Below are positions 1-4,661 of a stretch of 14,025 nucleotides of DNA, in pieces. Location: positions 1 to 14,025 of the forward strand of contig JAWXBM010000055.1 in assembly GCA_034440115.1 (NCBI GenBank), given 5' to 3'. The notes below the pieces were generated by a model, which worked only from the letters and a program-made list of their open reading frames with translations, made no database searches and was not told the origin of the DNA. The position numbers and the translations under genes were made by a program. Each line of letters opens with the position of its first letter. The first letter of the stretch is position 1. Origin of the DNA: JAWXBM01 sp034440115. Its GTDB lineage: Bacteria; Pseudomonadota; Gammaproteobacteria; Xanthomonadales; SZUA-36.

Positions 1-390
1 GGCGGCGCTGGCTGTTCGCACCAACAACAGCCGTTCCAGTGCCAGGCCCTGACCCTGCAAAGCAGCCGGGTAAGGTATCCAGGGTGGGTCGATCAGTATC
101 AGCCATTCGCCTTTGTGGCTGATTTCTGCAAGGGCTGGAAACAGCAGGCTGAACTCGCCCAGGCCATGCGTGCTGGCAATCAGCTCGGTAACCGCTCCCA
201 GCGGCCAGCCGCCACCGGGCAGGCGTTTGTCCAGGCGGGTATGGCCGGTAGCCAGCGTGCGCTGGCTGCGATTGGGTTCCCGGCCGCGCCACAGTTGCGG
301 TGCACTGGCCAGCAGCTTGTCCAGGGCAGGAGATGGGTCTGGCGGCGGGGTCATGGATAAAGCCAGAGATAAAGTTTGAGCGCGTGACAT
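1..390 (-). CDS. imuA: ImuA, SOS mutagenesis accessory protein (3' part outside window)
   Basis: The 130 visible residues start MSRAQTLSLALS and then show the ImuA-type N-terminal pattern. A 'LWRGRE' motif lies near residue 34, followed by a 'TLATGHTRLDKRLPGGGWPLGAVTELI' type block (residues 45-71) and a 'GLGEFSLLFPALAEIS' block (76-91). ImuA is a RecA/SulA-like protein that works with ImuB and DnaE2 in damage-induced translesion synthesis. The gene lies downstream of lexA on the same strand, as in lexA-imuA-imuB-dnaE2 cassettes, which supports the call. The ATG at 388-390 has no clear Shine-Dalgarno sequence; a second in-frame ATG at 352-354 would remove 12 residues that are poorly conserved. 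The frame stays open to the left edge, so the C-terminal half is missing. No separate LexA box is visible just upstream, so expression probably depends on the lexA promoter. Confidence 0.85.
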   Translation of the reverse strand, partial: MSRAQTLSLALSMTPPPDPSPALDKLLASAPQLWRGREPNRSQRTLATGHTRLDKRLPGGGWPLGAVTELIASTHGLGEFSLLFPALAEISHKGEWLILIDPPWIPYPAALQGQGLALERLLLVRTASAA

Positions 391-433
391 GGTGCATATC
401 CGTGTTCGGTATTTGCTGCTTGGTTGAAGTAAT

Positions 434-571
434 TAGAAGCGGTCTCAAAAACAGAGATTTTGTTTCCAGGCTAGGCCCGCGAAAAGCGCAATGTACACGG
501 TAGTACATGAGTATTTGAGCGGGCCGAGAACAACGCATGGGAGCAAAAGATCATTTTTGAGATCGCTTCTA
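434..571. repeat. Long imperfect inverted-repeat (MITE/ERIC-like) hairpin element between lexA and imuA
   Basis: The outer arms are TAGAAGCGGTCTCAAAAA (434-451) and the complement of 554-571, identical at 17 of 18 positions. Inside are further paired blocks: GGCCCGC (474-480) with GCGGGCC (519-525), and at the centre ATGTAC (491-496) with GTACAT (503-508) around a 6-base loop. A partly matching segment lies between the outer and middle arms. Transcribed from the lexA promoter, it could form a long hairpin in the RNA. The terminal TAG of the element is the lexA stop codon. The structure is that of a small mobile intergenic palindrome; I cannot assign it to a named family without a genome-wide search. 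Confidence 0.75.
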
Positions 572-1207
572 GTGATCCAGCCGTGGCCGGATAACACCCA
601 CGCCCAGTCCTTCGATGCTCAACTCCTGCTGTCGCAGGTCGATTTCTATCGGCTGGAAATCGATGTTCTCAGGCAGCAGTTGCACGCGATGGCCGCGGCG
701 CATGAAGCGCTTCACCGTGACTTCGTCCTCCAGCCTGGCCACCACGATTTGGCCATTGCGCGCTTCCGGCGTGCGGTGTACTGCCAGCAGGTCACCGTCG
801 AGTATGCCGGCATCCTGCATGCTCAGGCCTTCCACCCGTAACAGGTAATCTGGCCTGTGGCTGAACAGGGCAGGGTCGATACGGTACTCATCTTCGATAT
901 TCTGCTGTGCCAGTATGGGGCTGCCAGCAGCCACCCGGCCGATCAGCGGAATGCGCACCTGGGCGCTGGCCGGCAACTCGGGTACGGACAGGGGCAGCAG
1001 GGTGATGCCGCGCGACAAACCCGGCTCTATACCGATCATGGATTTCTTTTCCAACGCGCGCAAATGGGCTTCGGCGGCATTGGGGGAGCGGAAGCCAAAG
1101 TGCTTGGCAAGCTCTGCTCTTGTAGGAGGAAACTTATTTTTATCAATGAATTGCGAGATAAACTTAAGAATTTCTCTTTGTCTGGCGGTGAGGTCTCTTT
1201 GGCGCAT
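569..1207 (-). CDS. lexA: LexA repressor (SOS regulator, S24 self-cleaving)
   Basis: This 212-residue protein has the full LexA layout. Residues 1-70 form the winged-helix DNA-binding domain ('LTARQREILKFI', 'PPTRAELAKHFGFRSPNAAEAHLRALEKK'). The self-cleavage site is Ala94-Gly95 in 'RVAAGSP'. The C-terminal S24 protease domain carries Ser129 in 'VEGLSMQDAGI' and Lys166 in 'VTVKRF'. The protein represses DNA-damage genes and is inactivated by RecA-stimulated autocleavage. The start at 1205-1207 is supported by a GGAG ribosome site about 8 bases upstream. A LexA box overlaps the predicted promoter, so it is probably autoregulated. The protein ends 'GVIRPRLDH' after the family's usual 'VGVIR' end region, and its TAG stop is the last triplet of the hairpin element at 434-571. 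The last residues may therefore have been altered by that insertion. Whether it is the only LexA of the genome or a second, cassette-specific one cannot be told here. Confidence 0.96.
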   Translation of the reverse strand: MRQRDLTARQREILKFISQFIDKNKFPPTRAELAKHFGFRSPNAAEAHLRALEKKSMIGIEPGLSRGITLLPLSVPELPASAQVRIPLIGRVAAGSPILAQQNIEDEYRIDPALFSHRPDYLLRVEGLSMQDAGILDGDLLAVHRTPEARNGQIVVARLEDEVTVKRFMRRGHRVQLLPENIDFQPIEIDLRQQELSIEGLGVGVIRPRLDH

Positions 1208-1240
1208 GACGGGCTCCGGTGATGAGTAGTTACGAGTATA

Positions 1241-1269
1241 AATATATATAGTGCTGTATATTAATACAA
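1241..1269 (-). promoter_or_regulatory. lexA promoter (sigma70-type)
   Basis: Reading the minus strand, a -35-like TTGTAT (1264-1269) is followed after exactly 17 bases by a -10-like TATATT (1241-1246). This lies 34 bases upstream of the lexA start codon. The region is AT-rich and the LexA box covers the -35 and much of the spacer, which is the expected layout for an autorepressed SOS promoter. The assignment rests on sequence match only. Confidence 0.6.
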
Positions 1270-1271
1270 GT
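1252..1271. promoter_or_regulatory. LexA-binding SOS box
   Basis: The plus-strand sequence TGCTGTATATTAATACAAGT contains CTG-N10-CAA (1254-1269), one base from the CTG-N10-CAG core. It matches the E. coli consensus TACTGTATATATATACAGTA at 14 of 20 positions. It sits upstream of lexA over the predicted -35 element. It does not resemble the GTAC-type box reported for the LexA2 of some pseudomonads, so the regulator here probably recognises the classical operator. Confidence 0.75.
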
Positions 1272-1383
1272 ACTTTGTATCAGATACGTTGTATGGCCGA
1301 CCCCGAAAGGCAGTCGACATGCAAGGGTACGTCCCACGCCAGCTTCTCGCCCACGATGCGGGCTCACCTTCGTACAACAGGGC
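1270..1383. other. Intergenic stretch without a recognised gene
   Basis: Between the lexA promoter and the small ORF at 1384 I find no convincing gene. The stretch contains a short dyad, GTATC-A-GATAC (1277-1287). It also contains two complementary heptamer-like ends, GTTGTAT near 1289 and GTACAAC near 1373, about 80 bases apart. Neither matches a site type I can name. Confidence 0.4.
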
Positions 1384-1479
1384 TTAAAGTCTGCTCAGCA
1401 AAGCTCTAAGAGCGGGAGAAAAATACATCGACAGGACAAGCGCCGGGAGAAGCGCTAAAACAGAGAGAATTTTACCCAT
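1384..1479 (-). CDS. Possible 31-residue hydrophobic peptide (unknown)
   Basis: From the ATG at 1477-1479 the frame encodes 31 residues, beginning MGKILSVLALLPALVLSMYF and continuing SPALRALLSRL. This could form a single membrane helix with a basic C-terminus. There is no good Shine-Dalgarno sequence. The frame is also open upstream to about 1578 across a repeat junction, so it could be the tail of a lost gene rather than a gene. It starts 12 bases past the left copy of the 17-bp direct repeat. I do not recognise a family; a single-helix microprotein and chance are both possible. Confidence 0.2.
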   Translation of the reverse strand: MGKILSVLALLPALVLSMYFSPALRALLSRL

Positions 1480-1491
1480 GGCCGAGCTCAC

Positions 1492-1508
1492 TCTGACCCC
1501 AAATATTT
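1492..1508. repeat. 17-bp direct repeat, left copy (TCTGACCCCAAATATTT)
   Basis: An identical copy in the same orientation lies at 2345-2361. The two copies enclose the toxin-antitoxin pair. TCTGACCCC-type sequences remind me of motifs next to REP-associated (Y1) transposase genes, but that is memory and not demonstrated here. Confidence 0.8.
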
Positions 1509-1530
1509 CATTGGAAGTGAGTGTCCGGAC

Positions 1531-1552
1531 TATTGCCCTTCTATTGCCCTTC
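1531..1552. repeat. Perfect 11-bp tandem duplication (TATTGCCCTTC x2)
   Basis: Two exact copies of TATTGCCCTTC lie head to tail (1531-1541 and 1542-1552), just 3 bases beyond the stop codon of the antitoxin gene. It looks like a slippage or end-joining scar close to the edge of the islet. Confidence 0.85.
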
Positions 1553-1555
1553 AGT

Positions 1556-1849
1556 CTACGCGGCTTGTTTGCGCCCAAATGAAATGCGTGGTGTCTTACC
1601 GGCCTTCGACGCCATCTTCACCAAGTATTCAATCGAGAAGCCGCTCACTTTACCGCCGATAATTTTGCTGATCTTCGGTTGGGGCACTTCAAAATATGCC
1701 GCTGCCTTTGTTTGCGTGAACTTTTTACGCCTAATGAACTTTTCGATTTCTACCGCCAAATCGACACGCATTGCCAATGCAATAGCTTCCTCATCGGTAA
1801 AACCGATGTCCTTAAAAACGTTGCCTTTCGTTACCTTTCTATCCACCAC
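1556..1849 (-). CDS. higA: HigA-type XRE antitoxin
   Basis: The product (97 residues from the chosen start) carries a helix-turn-helix of the XRE/HTH_37 type. The order is 'NVFKDIGFTDEEAIALAMRV', then 'KKFTQTKAAAYFEVPQPKISKIIGG', then 'GFSIEYLVKMASKAGK'. This is the pattern of antitoxins paired with Gp49/HigB-like toxins. It should bind and neutralise the upstream-encoded toxin and repress their shared promoter. The GTG at 1847-1849 is chosen because an AAGGAG ribosome site (1855-1860) lies 5 bases before it; the adjacent GTG at 1844-1846, with 8 bases spacing, is equally possible. A longer frame opens at a TTG at 1871-1873 but would place the ribosome site inside the gene. It follows the toxin gene after a 28-base gap. 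Confidence 0.88.
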   Translation of the reverse strand: MVDRKVTKGNVFKDIGFTDEEAIALAMRVDLAVEIEKFIRRKKFTQTKAAAYFEVPQPKISKIIGGKVSGFSIEYLVKMASKAGKTPRISFGRKQAA

Positions 1850-1877
1850 TTCTGCTCCTTTTTGAGCTCTCAATTTC

Positions 1878-2210
1878 TCACTCTTGATTGAACGCTTTAA
1901 GCCGCTCCTTTGCGGCTTTGATATCGGTTTTCGACGTGGTCCTGCTTTTCTTGATAAAACAATGCAGTACCACTATTTCAGTACCCATTCTTGCCACGTA
2001 CATAGTGCGAAACTGATGGTTACGATCCCGAGCCCTAAGTTCACGCACACCAGCACCAACGGTTCTCATTGGCTTGGAATCCAGCGGCATTTCACCGATT
2101 TGCAACCGCCGCAAATCACCACCGAGATCCGTACGAACTGTTTTTGGGAATGACTGCAACACATCGAGCGAATCACCCATCCAAACAATGTCCTTATCGG
2201 TCGCGCTCAT
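1878..2210 (-). CDS. higB: HigB/Gp49-like (RelE superfamily) toxin
   Basis: The 110-residue product matches the phage-derived Gp49-like/HigB toxin family. It has 'IVWMGDSLDVLQSFP' (8-22), 'DLRRLQIGE' (32-40), 'KPMRTVGAGVRELRARD' (46-62), 'FRTMYVAR' (67-74) and 'VLHCFIKKSRTTSKTDI' (81-97). These toxins are usually ribosome-dependent mRNA endonucleases. Here the function is inferred from the family and from the XRE antitoxin gene directly downstream, the usual higBA order. The ATG at 2208-2210 has no Shine-Dalgarno sequence and lies only 7 bases from a perfect TATAAT, so the mRNA may be leaderless. An internal ATG (codon 11) has an AAGGA 10 bases upstream, but starting there would remove the first beta strand. 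No damage to the frame is seen. Confidence 0.88.
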   Translation of the reverse strand: MSATDKDIVWMGDSLDVLQSFPKTVRTDLGGDLRRLQIGEMPLDSKPMRTVGAGVRELRARDRNHQFRTMYVARMGTEIVVLHCFIKKSRTTSKTDIKAAKERLKAFNQE

Positions 2211-2217
2211 TGTGGCA

Positions 2218-2237
2218 ATTATACCTTATATGGTCTA
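2218..2237 (-). promoter_or_regulatory. higBA promoter -10 box with overlapping imperfect dyad operator
   Basis: The minus strand carries TATAAT (plus 2218-2223) 7 bases upstream of the toxin ATG. Overlapping it, TATACCTTATATGGTCTA (2220-2237) is an 18-base dyad symmetric at 14 of 18 positions with ACC/GGT half-site cores. This is a natural candidate for autorepression by the HigA-type antitoxin. No good -35 hexamer is seen at 16-18 bases spacing. Confidence 0.55.
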
Positions 2238-2238
2238 G

Positions 2239-2349
2239 CGAGTATGCCGTTATTTGACCTTTTCGGATATAAGCCCTGTCCTCGACCAGCAAAAATATCA
2301 CCTTAAGCGCGGCCCTAAACCCAAACCACCTGCAGAGTTTCTATTCTGA
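2239..2349 (+). pseudogene. Possible 3' remnant of a REP-associated transposase (very tentative)
   Basis: After a TAG at 2236-2238 the plus frame is open to the TGA at 2347-2349 and ends '...YHLKRGPKPKPPAEFLF'. A basic 'KRGPKPKP' tail just before a TCTGACCCC sequence reminds me of the C-termini of Y1-type REP-associated transposases. The rest of such a gene is absent, and the peptide before the tail shows no Y1 motif. It could equally be chance, since nothing else here confirms it. Confidence 0.18.
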
Positions 2350-2361
2350 CCCCAAATATTT
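2345..2361. repeat. 17-bp direct repeat, right copy (TCTGACCCCAAATATTT)
   Basis: This copy is identical to 1492-1508, with starts 853 bases apart. It abuts the broken left edge of the IS3-family remnant, whose homology begins within the last few bases of the repeat or just after it. Confidence 0.8.
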
Positions 2362-2790
2362 TCCAGGCAAGTGGTGGGTTGGGCCATGCAGCAACACAAC
2401 AATACCGAGTTGCTGCTAGAGGCGCTGGAAATGGCGATCGGGCTTCGAGGCGAACACCCAGGGCTTATCCATCACTCAGACCAGGGCCGACCTTATGCTG
2501 CAAAAGCCTATCGACAACGACTGGCTGAAGTCCAGATACGTCCCAGCGTGTCTCGTCGTGGCAACTGCTGGGACAATGCACCCATGGAACGCTTCTTCAG
2601 AAGTTTAAAAACAGAGTGGGTTCCAGAAATGGGCTATCGATCATTCGCAGAGGTTCAGCGATCCATTTTCAATTAAATTGTCGGCTACTACAGCCAGGTC
2701 AGACCGCATCAACACAACGGTGGATTGCCACCGAATAAAACCGAGGAAATCTTCTGGAACTCCTCTAAATCCGTGGCTAAATTTACTTGA
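2359..2790 (+). pseudogene. IS3-family transposase OrfB, 5'-truncated and with nonsense codon
   Basis: The frame begins 'FSRQVVGWAMQQHNNTELLLEALEMA' without its own start codon. It continues through 'HHSDQG' (second catalytic Asp, codon 2479-2481) and 'VSRRGNCWDNAPMERFFRSLKTEWVP' (catalytic Glu, codon 2587-2589). A TAA at 2674-2676 sits where the family has the tyrosine of 'NYI.GYY'. After it the same frame goes on 'IVGYYSQVRPHQHNGGLPPN' to the true TGA at 2788-2790. The break is therefore a single point mutation, TAT to TAA, on top of the loss of the 5' part with the first catalytic Asp. The protein cannot be active. An ATG at 2386 exists but is only an internal Met. Confidence 0.9.
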
Positions 2791-2798
2791 CCACTACA
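2359..2798 (+). mobile_element. IS3-family insertion sequence remnant (right end only)
   Basis: Only the 3' third of an IS3-family element remains. It holds the C-terminal part of the OrfB integrase and a probable right terminal repeat. The element ends CTTGACCACTACA at 2786-2798; read from the other strand this is TGTAGTGGTCAAG, giving the TG...CA end typical of the family. The left end, orfA and the first part of orfB are missing. The right end lies inside the RHS gene, whose minus-strand frame runs up to 2799, so this element interrupted that gene. With its left end lost it cannot be autonomously mobile. Confidence 0.85.
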
Positions 2799-4293
2799 GT
2801 ATTGTCCGGGTTGGTCAGCGTGGTCGTCTTTTCGGGCGTGCAGGTGGTGCAGGGGTAGGTGGGTGACTGAGTCGGCAGGCCCCACAAGTTTTGGATGTTC
2901 GGAACATAGGCATAGCTCCAGGTTCGCGATGGCCGGGCCGGGCCGGTGATGAGCTTGCTGTCGATGCTCATCATGTCGAAGTAATGGGGCGTCAACAGCT
3001 CATAATCCGGGTAGGCCGGATTACTGGTCTTCAGGCATTCGCTGGCATGCACACCACTGCGTTAATGCCTGCGATTGTTGAAGTTGAAGGTGCCGATGGC
3101 GCCAGATGGATGCGTTGCCGTTACTGCCAGGGAGGCTTCTTGTATCGGCGGGAACCCGCCGTACCAGGGCAGTGGCGGCAGTCCAACCCCATCGATCGGT
3201 GGCATCAGGTCATCGGTGTAGGAGTACAGCCATTTGCTGCTATCGGGTTGGATGACCTGAGACAGCCGTGCGTACAAGCCAGAGGTGGTGTTGGTGTATT
3301 GGTAAGTCCAGGTGCGCCCGTGACTGGTGGCCGAAGTGAGGCGCCCCGCGGTGTACACCAGATTGATCTCACGCCCATCGTTGGCCCAGATCCGGGTGGG
3401 GTGGCCGTTGCTGTTGTACTGGAACTCGACGGTGTTGCCAAAGCGGTCTTCGATCTTGCTGGCCAGCAGATAGAGCCGGTTACGATCCAGAATAACGGGA
3501 ACAGGCATGCCGGTGCTGTCATTCACGTACTTGAGTAGCCTGGCTGCCGTTCGGCTTGTTGCGACGTCGAAGTAGTGGCGATCGCCAGATGCCGTTGTCA
3601 TGCGGAAGCCTTCACCCGTGAAGCCGACTTTCATGGGGATGCAATCAAATAAATCACGCTCGGATGTCGACAGCTTATAAGTCGCGCCCCCGGAAGGACG
3701 TGGAGTCTGCGTCTGCACACCCATGGCGGAGGAGCTGCCTTTACCCGGCACGCTGATCGAAATTCCTTGCCACACCTCGCCACGCCGGAAAGTACCAGCC
3801 AGATTTGGAATATAGGCACCGTTGCAGCGCAAGGCATTGCCAGCGGCCACGGTGTAGGTAGCCGCCAAATAGGGAACTTCAACATCCCAGTTGCCCAGGC
3901 CGCGCAGCAGGGAATCGTAGGTAAAAAGCTGATCCTGAGGCTGCAGGTCAATCGCGTAGCGCCTTGATAGCCGCACCGGCAGAGTGCCGTTGCCAGGAAT
4001 GTCGATGTCGGTAACGGAGAACGAAGTATTGCCGTTGAAGAGGCTGACCTGTTCGCCAAATAGCCCGTTGTTCAGGGGGAGACGTTCTGTGCTGCATCAA
4101 CGCGCTTGCGGTATTCCACGTACGGATCGATGGCCCCTTGACCTGCGCCGCTGGAAAAAGCGGAAGGACTTTTCGGATCGGTTATAACGGGTTTGGCGAG
4201 CTCCTCACCTGGCTTGGCTGGCTCTTGGGCCAACACGCTGGATGAAACTGCCACTAGTACAAACGAGATCAACAACCTCTGAACGACATTCAT
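2799..4293 (-). pseudogene. Secreted RHS-repeat protein, broken by frameshift, nonsense codon and IS insertion
   Basis: The reading frame starts at the ATG 4291-4293, preceded by an AGGGG ribosome site, and encodes a signal peptide ('RLLISFVLVAVSSSVLA', cleavage likely at A22-Q23). It then reaches 'YRKRVDAAQNVSP' and stops at 4072-4074. The next frame continues at once with 'LNNGLFGEQVSLFNGNTSF', the usual RHS N-terminal sequence. One base has thus been lost in the C5 tract (plus G 4075-4079). This second frame has RHS/YD-type segments such as 'IEDRFGNTVEFQYNSNGHPTRI' and 'SATSHGRTWTYQY', and ends at a TAA (3062-3064). The same frame then resumes as 'RSGVHASECL', suggesting an original 'RRHGRSGV'. 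The gene is cut at 2799 by the IS remnant. The core and toxic C-terminal region typical of RHS proteins are missing. Confidence 0.85.
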
Positions 4294-4302
4294 GCCACAC
4301 CC

Positions 4303-4494
4303 CTATTTATCCACGGCCCATTGCAAGCCGCCATGCCCAGTAGATAGAAACCGGGCACCTGCGTTGGCCTGCTCACATGAATATTCCCAAGAATATTCAC
4401 TTTGGGCAAAAGCCATTTGGTGTTTATATACGCCTTTATTGATGGGCTGTCTATCAGGCAAAAATTCTGGCGGTGAGTCACGTGAAATGTCCAC
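4303..4494 (-). CDS. Possible 63-residue ORF upstream of the RHS pseudogene (unknown)
   Basis: A frame from a GTG at 4492-4494 encodes 63 residues and ends 9 bases before the RHS start codon. The product includes 'EYSWEYSCEQ', where the two EYS units are encoded by the two arms of the perfect dyad at 4378-4399. No ribosome site is visible before the GTG, and I recognise no family. It may be a small leader gene, or the RHS leader region may be open by chance. Confidence 0.18.
   Translation of the reverse strand: MDISRDSPPEFLPDRQPINKGVYKHQMAFAQSEYSWEYSCEQANAGARFLSTGHGGLQWAVDK
4378..4399. promoter_or_regulatory. Perfect 9-bp-arm dyad upstream of the RHS gene
   Basis: TGAATATTC (4378-4386) and GAATATTCA (4391-4399) are exact inverted copies around CCAA. 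GAATATTC is itself a palindrome, so each arm has internal symmetry too. The site is 85 bases before the RHS start codon on the minus strand. It could be an operator for an unidentified regulator, or only a coding repeat if the small overlapping frame is real. Confidence 0.4.
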
Positions 4495-4511
4495 GTTGGA
4501 GTGATTATGGT

Positions 4512-4533
4512 CCCGAACTCTTCGGGATTTTAT
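4512..4533 (+). terminator. Terminator-like hairpin, plus direction
   Basis: CCCGAA (4512-4517) pairs perfectly with TTCGGG (4521-4526) around a CTC loop and is followed by ATTTTAT. In the plus direction this has the shape of an intrinsic terminator with a short stem and a weak T tract. No plus-strand gene is visible upstream of it, so it may be a relic or a chance hairpin. Confidence 0.35.
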
Positions 4534-4554
4534 GTTGGGTTTATGTATTTACAT

Positions 4555-4596
4555 GTGGATCCCGGATCGCCGCGCTACGCGCTGTCCGGGACGACG
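4555..4596. repeat. REP-like palindromic element
   Basis: CCCGGA (4561-4566) pairs with TCCGGG (4585-4590). Inside, GCGC (4572-4575) pairs with GCGC (4579-4582) around TAC. The layout is a GC-rich outer stem, an asymmetric internal loop and an inner GC stem. This resembles the REP/BIME-type palindromes dispersed between genes in gammaproteobacteria. It lies beyond the 3' end of the DUF2207 gene, a usual place for such units. Copy number cannot be judged from one window. Confidence 0.5.
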
Positions 4597-4661
4597 TTGT
4601 TAAATGGGTCAGCGCTGTCTGGGATGAAACTTTAGTGCTGCTCAGAAGAGAGTTACAGAGG

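Larger units (their letters stand above)
4294..4661. other. Intergenic region between DUF2207 gene and RHS pseudogene
   Basis: This 368-base stretch holds no convincing gene apart from a doubtful 63-codon frame. Its structured parts are listed separately: the 22-base perfect dyad (4378-4399), a terminator-like hairpin (4512-4526) and a REP-like palindrome (4555-4596). Its base composition is more AT-rich than the flanking envelope genes, in line with the accessory patch to the left. Confidence 0.5.

Noticed and set aside
1277..1287. GTATC-A-GATAC dyad upstream of the lexA SOS box as a second LexA operator
   Set aside because: It lacks the CTG/CAG half-sites and the 10-base spacing; short dyads of this size are expected by chance in AT-rich DNA.
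1289..1379. GTTGTAT...GTACAAC ends about 80 bases apart, resembling an integron attC site near a toxin-antitoxin pair
   Set aside because: The ends do not fit the GTTRRRY/RYYYAAC consensus, the inner paired boxes are not evident, and no integrase or further cassette is visible.
3631..4059. 142-codon minus frame inside the RHS region
   Set aside because: It overlaps the recognised RHS frame in another phase and shows no family features.
4305..4313. TTATCCACG, one base off a DnaA box
   Set aside because: A single near-match without clustering, AT-rich unwinding region or replication genes is not evidence of an origin.
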